A stretch of 64,000 nucleotides of DNA from Candidatus Thiodiazotropha endolucinida. GTDB lineage: Bacteria; Pseudomonadota; Gammaproteobacteria; Chromatiales; Chromatiaceae. This document shows positions 1 through 8,980 of this stretch, one piece after another. The translations under genes were made by a program, and so were the position numbers. The notes below the pieces were generated by a model. That model made no database searches, was not told the DNA's origin, and saw only the letters and a program-made list of their open reading frames with translations. How positions within the stretch are numbered: the first letter of the stretch is position 1; each line of letters starts with the position of its first letter. The stretch covers positions 62,001 through 126,000 of the forward strand of contig NZ_MARB01000007.1 of NCBI RefSeq assembly GCF_001715975.1, given 5' to 3'.

Positions 1-148
1 GCTGCAGCCGTGCAAGCTCAGCGCAAGCGGCAACAGCCAAATGAAGAGGCGCGTGGGAGTGGTATGAATGGTTCTTATTCTCTCCATTCTCTCCAGCTCG
101 AAGAAAGGCACAATGCGGATTCGCAATCAGCGCCAAAATTTCAGGCGT

Positions 149-484
149 CTATTTCTCGGGCGTCTTCTTGGGATCGAACAGGTGATTGGGAAAGGGTGTG
201 ATATTCGAATTGGAGTCTATCTCAATGATTTTGCCGGGCCCATGTTCCTTCTTCTCCACTTCATCGATACGAATCACCGCATGGATGGGTATCCGCGTCC
301 GGTGAACACCGGAGAACTCCTCTTTCAGCTTTTCGGCAGAAGGATCGACGACTACCGAGCTGGTCTCCTGAAATATCAGGTCCTCGATCTCGACAAATCC
401 ATAGAGTTCACCCTGACGCACGGTTCTGGCGAAGATTTCGTAGACCTTTCCCTGGTTCAGAAAGACAACTTTATATATGCGCAT
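149..484 (-). CDS. DUF1820 family protein
   Basis: A 111-residue cytosolic protein without signal peptide or membrane segment. It opens with MRIYKVVFLNQGKVYEIFAR and has the compact beta-rich layout and internal phrases (YGFVEIEDLIF, IHAVIRIDEVEKKEHG) that I recognise as the DUF1820 family, which is common in gammaproteobacteria and has no established function. The ATG at 484 is the first in the frame and is preceded by a weak GTAGAG. It lies alone between the window edge and the cyclase-TIR gene, on the same strand as the latter. The family call is fairly firm; the role is unknown. Confidence 0.8.
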   Translation of the reverse strand: MRIYKVVFLNQGKVYEIFARTVRQGELYGFVEIEDLIFQETSSVVVDPSAEKLKEEFSGVHRTRIPIHAVIRIDEVEKKEHGPGKIIEIDSNSNITPFPNHLFDPKKTPEK

Positions 485-617
485 GGCTGACTCTACATTT
501 CAGGATTGAATCGTTGTATTACCAGAATCCGCATACTCGAATTCCACTGTTTCCCTGTAGCGGCATGGTACAAAGGATGATTTAGAGGTTTCGTCACAGG
601 GATAAAACAATTGTACA

Positions 618-2225
618 TCAAGTAGGGTCGAGTTTGGAAAAACGGTCGGCAAGTATCTTTTCAGCATCCGGGCTACTCGGAAGGTCAATGGCCTGCATTG
701 CGGCAAGATAGTCGTTGACATCGCCTGGAGATGTGTCGTCAATTATGATTGGGATGATACGATTATCCAGGTGTCCGGAAGCAACGCCGAGATCAATTTC
801 ACGCCGGACCCATTTCGATTGGGCGGAATTCCTGGAGACAATAACCGCCATCCAGTTTGATTCGGAAATCGCCTTGCGAATTTCGGCAGTCCAAAGTGCT
901 CCTTTGGGAATATCCGCTGTAGAATACCAGGTACGGATTCCTCTTTTCTTCAGTGGTTCGAGAAGCTTTTTCTCAATAAAATGACTATCTTCGTGGCTGT
1001 GGCTGAGAAATACAGAAACACTCTTGTCCGAATCCAGTTCGCGGATGTTGTAGCACTTGTACTTAACACCGACATCCTGGCCGGGTTTTTGTAGCAGGAA
1101 ATCTACTGCATCATCGGCCGCTACAATGATGTCTTTCGCATTGCGATAGGTGACTTGATCACATAAGATTCGTTTCCCATTGCGGGCATTGCTTTCAAAT
1201 GCGGCGCTAAGATTCACTGCAGTGCCGATTGCTGTATAGTCCCGCATGTCTCCACTGCCAATCCCCCCCAATATCACCTGATCGGTAACTATGCCCACTC
1301 CCAGATCAAGAAAATCGAGCTGTTGATTGCTTTCTTCATTCCAACGCCCTTTCATCAGCTCAAATTCCCGCACCATGTAAAATGAACACTTCACGGCCCT
1401 CTCGCTGCAATCTTTCCCCTGAAACAGTGCCATTACTCCATCACCCAGAACCTTATTTACTATCCCGTCGTGATCGAGTACGGCATGACTGAGAATCGTA
1501 ATAAACTCGCTCAGTCGCTCTTGTACAATTCCAGGATCGAGTAATGATTGACAAAGTTGGGTAAAACCTCGCATGTCGGCAAACAGTACCGATAAGGTTT
1601 CTGAATGAGCTTCTTGCTCGAGTTCATTCATTCGCGCGATCAACTTGTCGGTTTGGCGTGATGACCCGTAAAGACCGCTATGGGCAAGAAGACTTTCGAC
1701 CAACCGTGCGTTACGGATAGCGACACTGGCTTGATCGGCAAAATATTCCAGAATAATGCGATCCCGCTCGCTATAGTCGCCATCGATTTTATTTAGGACC
1801 TGCATCACTCCCAGACGACTGTCGCCGACTACCAATGGCACGCATACCATACTCTTGGTGATCTTGTTCGTCTCATCGTCCACTCCGCCGAAATGATCCT
1901 TGACAATGTTCTCAACCATCGAAATGCCGGACTTGTACACTTCACCTGCTTTACTTCCGTCGATGGGTACCTGCTGGTCCGAGTGGAGTCCAAATGAACT
2001 CAGAACCCACTCCGCCTCTTCTCCGGTTGCCGCGGCAAAATAGAGTGTCGGCTGGCGTTCGTTTCGCAGGATAATGCTTGTCTCGGGTGAATTTGTTAGT
2101 TTCCCGGCTGTGTCCAGAATGGTGTTGAGCAATATTTCAAGTGAAAGCTCCTTTGTCAGTGCCCGTGAAGATTGAGCCAAGGCTTGAAAGTCATCTCTCG
2201 TCAGGAGGTCGAGGTTTTCTGTCAT
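618..2225 (-). CDS. GAF - class III nucleotide cyclase - TIR domain fusion
   Basis: A 535-residue soluble signalling protein with three domains. Residues about 15-180 form a GAF sensor (CVPLVVGDSRLGVMQVLNK is typical). Residues about 205-385 form a class III adenylate/guanylate cyclase with both metal aspartates (D217 in FADMRGFT, D262 in GDGVMALF), a purine-selecting lysine (K258), Thr331 at the second selectivity site and the transition-state Asn338. The partner arginine four residues later is Ala342. Residues about 402-530 form a TIR domain (SVFLSHSHEDS) with a glutamate at 448 in the position of the NADase catalytic residue. GAF and cyclase pairings are common and TIR additions rarer. The missing arginine suggests low cyclase activity or use of the domain as a nucleotide sensor. 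The gene stands alone, with no effector beside it. Confidence 0.85.
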   Translation of the reverse strand: MTENLDLLTRDDFQALAQSSRALTKELSLEILLNTILDTAGKLTNSPETSIILRNERQPTLYFAAATGEEAEWVLSSFGLHSDQQVPIDGSKAGEVYKSGISMVENIVKDHFGGVDDETNKITKSMVCVPLVVGDSRLGVMQVLNKIDGDYSERDRIILEYFADQASVAIRNARLVESLLAHSGLYGSSRQTDKLIARMNELEQEAHSETLSVLFADMRGFTQLCQSLLDPGIVQERLSEFITILSHAVLDHDGIVNKVLGDGVMALFQGKDCSERAVKCSFYMVREFELMKGRWNEESNQQLDFLDLGVGIVTDQVILGGIGSGDMRDYTAIGTAVNLSAAFESNARNGKRILCDQVTYRNAKDIIVAADDAVDFLLQKPGQDVGVKYKCYNIRELDSDKSVSVFLSHSHEDSHFIEKKLLEPLKKRGIRTWYSTADIPKGALWTAEIRKAISESNWMAVIVSRNSAQSKWVRREIDLGVASGHLDNRIIPIIIDDTSPGDVNDYLAAMQAIDLPSSPDAEKILADRFSKLDPT

Positions 2226-2547
2226 CCCATATCTCTTCCGATCAGTTATTTGGATACATTAGAGGAAGTATATACTGTCTTTCCTCCAACAATAGTCCAT
2301 TCTTGTGTTTGCCGGTACTGTAAATATACGCTGGTGATTCGGTTAAATGCCGTTAAGTATGTGAGTATGATTTATAATAATGAATCTTCAAAAATACCGA
2401 CGATCGAGAACACAATTACTAAAAAAGATATTAGTGCTAATCGACCCTGATTCAGTCTCATTCATCTCTTACATTGTAAGTGTCGAGTGACCCGGGTATG
2501 GACAATATCCCTTTGCGCAAGCGTTTTCCGTAAAGCATGTGATGATG
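2226..2547. other. gene-free stretch between cyclase-TIR and OB-fold genes
   Basis: About 320 bases, AT-rich, between two minus-strand genes. It must hold the cyclase-TIR promoter. I saw no convincing hairpin terminator, repeat or small gene; the open frames crossing it lack ribosome-binding sites and family signatures. Confidence 0.5.
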
Positions 2548-3261
2548 TTACTTTGACGAGAATGTCGTTTGTTCAAGTAAGACCTTATATGTGTATCCTG
2601 AACCGATATCGACATTATACCGAATCACACCATTGGCAATGACAAGCTCACCCGGCGAAACCAGTTCTGTCGATGTCGCAATCAGTTTGTCATTGGGTGG
2701 TGTGCCGGTTCCATCCTGCAGGGTAATCCAGTTCTTGCCCATAATGTTTGGACTGACCTTTATAACTCTTGCTCGCAGGTTTACCGATTGCTCATTCAGC
2801 TGGATTGCATCTACCATTATATCGGCGATCGTCTTTCCGTCAGCCAGTTGCGGAATCTCTCCAGGTGCAGGCACCTGTACTGAGGCCGATCTTTGAGTTT
2901 GTCTGTTTTCATTTCCATGGTCTTCTCCTTTCAGCACCTGATGTTGGCTGCTTTTGGCACTTTCACCCAAACGCTTGGCTGCTTGTACAAAGATGACAGA
3001 ATCGAATTTCCTGTCCAGCGCCTTACTGTAGAAATCCCTCATCTCAATGCCGCCTCTATATTCAATTGTATCGCCTACAACCACCGGTAAATGGCTGGTT
3101 GCAATCCAAGTTCCCTGCTCACTGAGCTGTATATAGGTGTAACTACCGACATCGAAAACCTCCGACACCGTACCCGATACAGATCCTTCTTCATCTGCGA
3201 CAGCGGTTGAAACAGCAAAAAGAATAGTGAACCCTATTGTCATTAGCTTAAGAATATTCAT
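2548..3261 (-). CDS. periplasmic two-domain OB-fold protein (NrfJ-like)
   Basis: A 237-residue exported protein. The start is taken at the ATG at 3261, which follows an AAGAGAAAACC stretch and opens a clear signal peptide (MNILKLMTIGFTILFAVSTAVA); a longer frame to 3315 adds an unlikely leader. The first half (about 25-100) resembles NrfJ-type OB domains (GTVSEVFDVGSYTYIQL, then VGDTIEYRGG and FYSKALDRKFDSVIFV). The second half (about 145-235) is another OB fold with NIMGKNWITLQDGTG and GSGYTYKVLLEQ. Such proteins occur beside cytochrome and nitrite-reductase genes in anaerobes, but a biochemical role is not established. It is divergent from the NHL lipoprotein that opens the cytochrome island, so it may belong to the same regulatory unit. 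Confidence 0.75.
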   Translation of the reverse strand: MNILKLMTIGFTILFAVSTAVADEEGSVSGTVSEVFDVGSYTYIQLSEQGTWIATSHLPVVVGDTIEYRGGIEMRDFYSKALDRKFDSVIFVQAAKRLGESAKSSQHQVLKGEDHGNENRQTQRSASVQVPAPGEIPQLADGKTIADIMVDAIQLNEQSVNLRARVIKVSPNIMGKNWITLQDGTGTPPNDKLIATSTELVSPGELVIANGVIRYNVDIGSGYTYKVLLEQTTFSSK

Positions 3262-3546
3262 GGTTTTCTCTTTAGATACTTGAATACCGATTCCTGGATT
3301 TGGTCCATGCCACATGGTGGACTACTTTAAAAATGAATAATGTATTAAATCATAGTAATCGGAAAAAAGGTCATTTACGTCACAGTGTCTTTTCATACTA
3401 TAGGTAACTGGTATTCTATTCATATTGGATAAATGTCATACTGAAGTTCCAACTCACTTGAGTTGAGCTACCATTCAATAAAGCGTACTGGGTCGGTACT
3501 ACAAATACAAAATAACAGTTGGTATCTGAAGATTGGGAGGATAAGT

Positions 3547-4644
3547 GTGGACCTTAAGCTGACAAAGTATTCGCCGTGTCGCTTGCATCAAACAGGCCTG
3601 ATATTGGCACTAAGAATTGGTCTCACGGCCATCATCATCCTGATTTCAGGGTGCGCCTCTCATGCACCATCCGCAACTACTGAAAATCCCACAGCAGAAG
3701 ATTTCGTATGGCCGGCTCCTCCGGCAAAACCACGAATCCGCTACCTTGGCAGCCTGAAATCCACTGAATCCATTATTGGTAAGCAAAAGCAGAGCCTGCG
3801 TGATTGGTTACTTGGAAAAAAGGATGAAGAACGTCTTGCCCTGACTAAACCTTATGGGGTACACAGCGATTCAAAGGGACGAGTTTATGTTGCCGATACA
3901 GGCATTTCCGGCCTGGTGGTATTTGATCTGGAAAGGAAAGGCATGACTTATTGGGGCATTGACGGACCTGGGGCGTTAAAGAAACCAACCGGTGTGACCA
4001 GTGACGCACAAGGTAACGTCTATGTCAGTGATGTCATTGACCACCGCGTGGTAGTCTACGACAGTGAAGGAAATTACCGGGATGCACTTGGCGGTAGCGA
4101 GATATTAATATCTCCGGTTGGGCTGGTATTTAATGATAAAACCCAGCAACTTTACGTTGTCGATTCGAAAAAACACCAGATTGTGGTGTTCAACCAGGAA
4201 GGTGGAGTGGACTTCACTATTGGAAAACGTGGCGCTGATCATGGAAACTTCAACTTCCCGACGAATATTGCAATTGACCAGGATGGCCGTCTCTATGTCG
4301 CGGATACTATGAACTTTCGTGTTCAGATCTTTGATGAAAAAGGTACCCACATCAGCAGCTTCGGTAAACTCGGTGATGGTCGTGGTCATTTCAGCCGGCT
4401 TAAAGGGATTGGCATCGACCGTGAAGGACACATTTATACTGTGGATGCCGCATTCAATAACGTACAGATTTTTAATCAGAAAGGACAGTTGATGCTGGCG
4501 CTTGGCAAATCCGGTGCCGGACCAGGAGGGTTTTACCTGCCGGCGGGCGCACATGTTGACCAAAACAACCGGATATTTATTGCTGATCAGCTAAATCATC
4601 GGATACAGATGTTTGAGTATCTTGGAGAATCGACTCTACCCTGA
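3547..4644 (+). CDS. NHL-repeat six-bladed propeller lipoprotein, paralogue 1
   Basis: A 365-residue predicted lipoprotein. I start it at GTG 3547 because GGGAGG lies six bases upstream and this gives a compact leader ending in the lipobox LISGC; an ATG at 3463 would add 28 residues ahead of the signal sequence. After the cysteine comes a conserved entry segment (FVWPAPPAKPRIRYLGSL), then about six NHL blades with repeated motifs such as GRVYVADTG, GRLYVADTMNFRVQIFD and GHIYTVDAAFNNVQIF. NHL propellers are protein-interaction scaffolds. It is clearly paralogous to the lipoprotein at 8977-9984, and the two bracket most of the cytochromes and the barrel protein. A structural or docking role in an envelope electron conduit is inferred only. 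Confidence 0.85.
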   Translation: MDLKLTKYSPCRLHQTGLILALRIGLTAIIILISGCASHAPSATTENPTAEDFVWPAPPAKPRIRYLGSLKSTESIIGKQKQSLRDWLLGKKDEERLALTKPYGVHSDSKGRVYVADTGISGLVVFDLERKGMTYWGIDGPGALKKPTGVTSDAQGNVYVSDVIDHRVVVYDSEGNYRDALGGSEILISPVGLVFNDKTQQLYVVDSKKHQIVVFNQEGGVDFTIGKRGADHGNFNFPTNIAIDQDGRLYVADTMNFRVQIFDEKGTHISSFGKLGDGRGHFSRLKGIGIDREGHIYTVDAAFNNVQIFNQKGQLMLALGKSGAGPGGFYLPAGAHVDQNNRIFIADQLNHRIQMFEYLGESTLP

Positions 4645-4792
4645 TGGGTGAATGTAATATTTGAGATACCACGCCACTGCACTTGGGGAACTTTCAGTCT
4701 CATTGATAACATCGACTCAAGTGGAGCTATTCAAATATTCTGATGGCCAAGGCTTATCATCCTGTGACATAGATCAGTCGTCAAAGTTAAAC

Positions 4793-4815
4793 GGTGAGTG
4801 AGTAACTCGCTCACC
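4793..4815. repeat. 10-bp-stem hairpin downstream of NHL gene
   Basis: The bases GGTGAGTGAG-TAA-CTCGCTCACC form a 10-bp stem (one T-G wobble) and a 3-base loop, 150 bases after the NHL lipoprotein stop. No T-run follows on either strand, so it is not a standard rho-independent terminator. It could be a Rho-linked end structure or a protein-binding palindrome. Confidence 0.5.
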
Positions 4816-5073
4816 CGTGTATTGCGTAAAATAGGCGTAAGCAATTACACACTTTCGTTCACATCATAAAACCCTACGACAAGAACTATCGACTACGAGT
4901 AAACACCAATCTATTTTCCTACTACTAACGTCAGTTAATTCAAAAAAGTTTGTTAATACAAACTGGGAATTTAATGACTATTAAAAACAATTAAGCAAAT
5001 AGTTCCCAACAGTCATTGACGATTACACATAGCTGTCTTAATATTCATTGGAATGTTATGGGAATATTGTCCC

Positions 5074-5111
5074 AATTCTTAAGCAAACCTTAAGAATTCA
5101 ATAAATATAAT
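5074..5111 (+). promoter_or_regulatory. palindromic operator plus -10 box before tetrahaem gene
   Basis: AATTCTTAAG (5074-5083) and CTTAAGAATT (5089-5098) form a perfect inverted repeat around CAAAC. A consensus TATAAT follows at 5106-5111, so the palindrome occupies the -35 region, as expected for an activator-dependent promoter. Nearly the same sequence recurs upstream of the dihaem-fusion gene at about 12297-12318. The regulator is unknown. Confidence 0.45.
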
Positions 5112-5237
5112 AATTTCCATAAAGCAGTATGAAGCACTCAAGCAGTAGAAGTATCCACGCAGTAGAAGTATAAAAAATCGGCTTACAGCACTGACAAGAA
5201 GCTGGTGCATCATCCTATCTGTACCTGGAGGATCGGA

Positions 5238-5864
5238 ATGAAAAAAATAGCTATCCTAGCTTCCTTACTTGTATCACTTGGCCTTTATGGCACTGCGGCA
5301 TTTGCAGAAATCACCGGCACATCTCATGACCTGACCAGTAATACGACGTTGTTGACAAATGCCGGCAATACCGAGATCTGTGCGTACTGCCATACTCCTC
5401 ATGATGCCAGTACTACCAACACTACAACGCCACTGTGGAATCACGAGGACACGCAGGCAACATACACGATGTACAGCAGTCCCTCACTGGATATGACCAT
5501 TGCCGTCTCGCCAGCGGGTGTCTCACTGGCATGTCTGAGTTGTCATGATGGAACTGTGGCTGCGGATCAACTTCTCAACTTTCCAAGTGGGGTTAACGCC
5601 GGGCAGGGAATTTTCAGCCTTGGCAACAGCCTTGGTACTGACCTCAGTAATGACCATCCGATCTCCCTAACCTACAACGCCGCACAGGACGTGGATTTTG
5701 TCGCACCTGTGAACTCACAAGTGAACGGATTGCAACTGTTCGGTGCGGGTGGTGATCAAGTTGAGTGCGGTACCTGCCACTCCGTACATGACAATACAAA
5801 TGAGCCGTTTCTGCGCATGAGTAACGCTGGAAGCGCCCTGTGCCTGGCTTGTCACGTTAAGTAG
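5238..5864 (+). CDS. tetrahaem c-type cytochrome, doubled CXXCH type
   Basis: A 208-residue periplasmic cytochrome. The ATG at 5238 follows GGAGGATCGGA and opens a standard signal peptide (MKKIAILASLLVSLGLYG, AFA cleavage). Four haem-binding motifs are visible: CAYCH, CLSCH, CGTCH and CLACH. Phrases such as HTPH, LSCHDGT and DHPIS are typical of doubled-CXXCH electron carriers. The same four-motif module forms the N-terminal third of the large cytochrome at 9986-11779, so the two share ancestry. It is the first gene after the long leader and probably starts the transcript running through 11779. A role in electron transfer is certain; its partners are inferred from position. Confidence 0.85.
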   Translation: MKKIAILASLLVSLGLYGTAAFAEITGTSHDLTSNTTLLTNAGNTEICAYCHTPHDASTTNTTTPLWNHEDTQATYTMYSSPSLDMTIAVSPAGVSLACLSCHDGTVAADQLLNFPSGVNAGQGIFSLGNSLGTDLSNDHPISLTYNAAQDVDFVAPVNSQVNGLQLFGAGGDQVECGTCHSVHDNTNEPFLRMSNAGSALCLACHVK

Positions 5865-5883
5865 CTCACAGTGGTTTCGCCGT

Positions 5884-6570
5884 ATGAGCACAATGGCGGA
5901 AAAACTGAGACTGGGAACCAGGGTAATGAAAGTTGCCCTGGTCCTTTCACTGGTACTGATCGTCGCGGCCTGCAGCACTAAGACCAAGCAGCTGTTTTTC
6001 GATATCCAGCCTCCGACAGCTAAAGAGCTGGCGGAACAGGAATTAAAAAAACAGGCGGCACTGATTGAAGCCCAATCCGAAGAACTGAAAAAAAATCATG
6101 CAGCCGGATCGAAAGGCATGCTTTTCAATCTACCCGATGATAAGGCACCGAGACCGGAAATTGAGTCGGTCATGGAGTGGGATCGGGTAAAGAAGTTACT
6201 GCCTAAGGACTACAAAAAAAATATTGATTGGTCGGCCGCACTGGAACAGGGGTTGATTCGACCGCGGCCCGGTGAGGATCCTCGCGCGCTGTGGGCTACA
6301 GCATTCCAGTGGGACTTCGTTATCAAAGGTGAGGAGCCCGAGGACGATGCATTCTTTCCTCACTCTGCTCACACCCAATGGCTGGGGTGCAGGAATTGCC
6401 ACAATCCATCCCTTTATCCCTATAAAAGAAATCCGGCTACGATGAAGGAGATGAAGAAAAAAGGCGTCTCCTGTGGTGCCTGCCACGGCAAGAAGAAAGT
6501 TTCCTTTTCTCTCAAAGCATGCGATCGCTGCCATTTAAACAGCGATGAAGACGACGAAGAAGAAGAATGA
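5884..6570 (+). CDS. trihaem cytochrome lipoprotein
   Basis: A protein of up to 228 residues with a lipobox (VLIVAAC, cysteine near residue 30), so probably a membrane-anchored lipoprotein. The middle is a charged helical stretch (KELAEQELKKQAALIEAQSEELKK). The C-terminal 90 residues hold three haem motifs (CRNCH, CGACH, CDRCH) in a c7-like arrangement with HSAHTQWLGC before them. It ends in an acidic tail of Asp and Glu. No start has a strong ribosome-binding site; the ATG at 5929 would give a tighter signal peptide (MKVALVLSLVLIVAAC) and is a real alternative. It lies 19 bases after the tetrahaem gene, so it is co-transcribed. It is a likely relay between the inner face of the outer membrane and the periplasm. 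Confidence 0.8.
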   Translation: MSTMAEKLRLGTRVMKVALVLSLVLIVAACSTKTKQLFFDIQPPTAKELAEQELKKQAALIEAQSEELKKNHAAGSKGMLFNLPDDKAPRPEIESVMEWDRVKKLLPKDYKKNIDWSAALEQGLIRPRPGEDPRALWATAFQWDFVIKGEEPEDDAFFPHSAHTQWLGCRNCHNPSLYPYKRNPATMKEMKKKGVSCGACHGKKKVSFSLKACDRCHLNSDEDDEEEE

Positions 6571-6620
6571 TAATACATCTGCTGTGACGACATGGCGATG
6601 TAAAAGCAGAAGGTATGTGT

Positions 6621-6959
6621 ATGCGTAGATGCCTATCACAGTTGATGTTCCTGTTTTTGATAACAACATGTGCTTCTGTTTTTGCTGCACCGGGAGATAT
6701 TCAGTATGAGCGCGAGGGAGGGGACCCGGAAAAATTAAAATCATTTCCGCCATCCATTTTTCCCCACTGGATACACCATATCAATTATCGATGCGATGCC
6801 TGCCATAACAAGATCTTTGAAATGAAGACCGGTGCCACAGCGATCAATAAGGACCTGATGAAAGAAGGTAAAGTCTGCTCCACTTGTCATAATGGCAACG
6901 AGGCCTTTGATGACGGTTTCGCAAACTGTAACCGTTGTCATTTAATCAAAGAGAAGTAA
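6621..6959 (+). CDS. small trihaem periplasmic cytochrome, c7-like
   Basis: A 112-residue exported cytochrome. The ATG at 6621 is preferred over the one at 6615 because AGAAGG sits seven bases upstream of it. After the signal peptide (MRRCLSQLMFLFLITTCASVFA) come three haem motifs, CDACH, CSTCH and CNRCH, with HWIHHINYRC and a further His-rich entry that can supply axial ligands. Size and spacing fit the c7 / small periplasmic relay class. Its C-terminal half resembles that of the preceding lipoprotein cytochrome. It is 50 bases after that gene and 5 bases before the barrel gene, inside the same operon. Confidence 0.82.
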   Translation: MRRCLSQLMFLFLITTCASVFAAPGDIQYEREGGDPEKLKSFPPSIFPHWIHHINYRCDACHNKIFEMKTGATAINKDLMKEGKVCSTCHNGNEAFDDGFANCNRCHLIKEK

Positions 6960-6964
6960 TCAGC

Positions 6965-8980
6965 ATGGTTCCGGTAGAGACCATGCCAAGAATCGCAGAT
7001 CCACCGGTTTATTCATGGTTGCTTTTTATACTCATCATGCTTTGGACCGGTAGCCTCAATGCTCAATTTGGGGAGAATATTGTTCTTTATCCCACTGAAC
7101 TAGAAGCTATTGTAAAGTTTGACGGCACCAACAGGAGAAATGGCACCGACTCCCGTGAAACTGAGTGGGAGGCCGGTTTTAGAGTTGGTCAGATAGGCTA
7201 TGTACTGGATCCGGAGATTGCCTGGTTTCTGATCGATATCGAGCCTGTATATACCTGGAGTGAGTTCGACTCCAGTGTTACCCGGCAGGAAAATGATGGG
7301 GAACTTCTAAATTACCTTTTTCAGACCAACCTGCTACGGGGCACACCCGGACCAGTGGGTGTTAATTTATCCGCACAAAGAAGCTCAAACCTCAATACAG
7401 GCTCACTGGGCAGCCGCTACGATACGGTGATTGATTCTAAGAATGCCACGCTTCAATGGAAAAATCCGGCATTCCCGATGAGTTTGACATACGAGGAGAG
7501 GTCACTGGATGAAGAGTTCCGCTCCAGTCTCAACAGTTCGGTGACGGAGCGTGACGAGATTCTCGAGAGTTTGATCCTGAAAGGGCGCAGCAGTAAATTA
7601 AGCGTGCATCTGGAACACGCCAGTTTGGATGACAGAATCATTACGCGTGATCAGGATTACGAGCTGGACAGAGCCAACCTATCCCATAATCTGCATTGGG
7701 GACGAAATAGCCAGCTGCAGTCACTCATCAATTATTACGACCGTACCGGGTTCAATGCCAATGAGCGTCTGACAGTGGATGAAACAGCCCGGATACAGCA
7801 CCTGGACAATCTTTACAGTCGCACCTCCTATCACTATCAATCCATAACTCAGACTATCGAAAATGAGGAGCATGGAGGTGATTTCGAATTACACCATAGG
7901 TTGTACAACAATTTAAACACCACAGCCCATGTCAATATTAATACTCGCGACTCTGATAATGTGGATGAAGACAGATGGCGTTTTGGGCTTGAGACGCAAT
8001 ACAACAAGAGCAATCTCCTGGGCGCCAATGTCAGGGCCGGGCTTGGAGCCACCTATCAAGAGACCGACCGTATTTCAAATCTTGGGCTTGTGGATGTCAT
8101 TGATGAGAGTCATGTCGTTCCTTTGACAGGTGCGGTCATTCTTGACCGGCGCTTCATAATTACCGGCAGCATCATCGTCACCGACAGCAGTGGCACCATT
8201 GTTTACGATGAGGGGATGGATTACACGGTACTGAGTCTGTCAGGAGACCTCACACAAATCCAAGTGATACCGGGTGTTAGAATCGATACCGGTGACACCA
8301 TCCTGGTCAGTTACAATGCACAGCAATTACCATCGCAGGAATTTTCCACCACCTTTACAAACTACAATTTCTCAATCGACTATGATTGGGTACGCTTTTC
8401 CCATTCCGACAGCAAGTCTGACGACAAGCTCATTTCAGGTGCCAGTGAGAGTTTTCTACAGAGCACACGCAATACCCTCACGGATCTGGAATTCCATTTT
8501 AAGCTGGCAGGTATCGATGCCCTTGTTGGCGCCGAACGACGCTTCACACTGTCAGGCGGATTCGAATCAACGAGTTACACATACAGGCAGCTTTTCTCCT
8601 GGACAACGTTGGAAAACACCCGATCCAGGGGGATTTTATGGAACCTTAACGCAACACAATCGTTCACCGAACAGGAATCCTTGGATACGGACCTCTACCG
8701 AATCGACCTTACAGCCAATTGGCAGCCTCGTCCTAGCCTGACGATCCGACCGACTATAAGCGCTTGGAAAAGACATGACGAGGGTAGTGTCATCACAGGC
8801 GGTCGTTTGGATGATGAGTTTATCTCGGCCGGCATTTGGGCGCGCTGGCGATATCGTAAAGTCGATCTTGAATTAAACTACCATCATGATCGTCGTACCG
8901 TTGACAGATCACAGAACAACGGTTTGACAGAGACCATCGACGACAGACTGATGTTTACCTTGAGACGGAGGATCATGTGA
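6965..8980 (+). CDS. predicted outer-membrane beta-barrel protein of the cytochrome island
   Basis: A 671-residue exported protein with a signal peptide (about 30 residues, ending LNAQ) and then almost continuous alternating polar/hydrophobic beta strands rich in Tyr, Asn, Arg and Thr, as in outer-membrane porins. A non-barrel insert near residues 380-460 (DEGMDYTVLSLSGDLTQIQVIPG, IDTGDTILVSYNA) looks like a plug or periplasmic strand domain. There is no N-terminal CXXC pair as in MtrB, and the protein ends in Met rather than the usual aromatic residue. The ATG at 6965 follows AAGAGAAG; an ATG at 6983 is possible. Its place among small and large multihaem cytochromes fits the porin of a porin-cytochrome conduit, but this is inference. 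Confidence 0.7.
   Translation: MVPVETMPRIADPPVYSWLLFILIMLWTGSLNAQFGENIVLYPTELEAIVKFDGTNRRNGTDSRETEWEAGFRVGQIGYVLDPEIAWFLIDIEPVYTWSEFDSSVTRQENDGELLNYLFQTNLLRGTPGPVGVNLSAQRSSNLNTGSLGSRYDTVIDSKNATLQWKNPAFPMSLTYEERSLDEEFRSSLNSSVTERDEILESLILKGRSSKLSVHLEHASLDDRIITRDQDYELDRANLSHNLHWGRNSQLQSLINYYDRTGFNANERLTVDETARIQHLDNLYSRTSYHYQSITQTIENEEHGGDFELHHRLYNNLNTTAHVNINTRDSDNVDEDRWRFGLETQYNKSNLLGANVRAGLGATYQETDRISNLGLVDVIDESHVVPLTGAVILDRRFIITGSIIVTDSSGTIVYDEGMDYTVLSLSGDLTQIQVIPGVRIDTGDTILVSYNAQQLPSQEFSTTFTNYNFSIDYDWVRFSHSDSKSDDKLISGASESFLQSTRNTLTDLEFHFKLAGIDALVGAERRFTLSGGFESTSYTYRQLFSWTTLENTRSRGILWNLNATQSFTEQESLDTDLYRIDLTANWQPRPSLTIRPTISAWKRHDEGSVITGGRLDDEFISAGIWARWRYRKVDLELNYHHDRRTVDRSQNNGLTETIDDRLMFTLRRRIM

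Larger units (their letters stand above)
4645..5237. other. long intergenic leader of the tetrahaem cytochrome
   Basis: About 590 bases without a gene. It holds a 10-bp-stem hairpin with a 3-base loop at 4793-4815, a perfect 10-bp inverted repeat with a 5-base loop at 5074-5098, a TATAAT box at 5106-5111 and a 13-base direct repeat (GCAGTAGAAGTAT) at 5142-5154 and 5159-5171. A TGTGA at 4763 followed six bases later by TCAGT is only half of a CRP-like site. The region looks strongly regulatory. Confidence 0.6.

Noticed and set aside
1-148. Possible end of an upstream plus-strand gene
   Set aside because: Three frames could each end here but none shows a recognisable protein tail.
4763-4778. 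CRP-like half site TGTGA-N6-TCAGT
   Set aside because: Only the left half matches; the second half misses key bases and distance to the cytochrome start is large.
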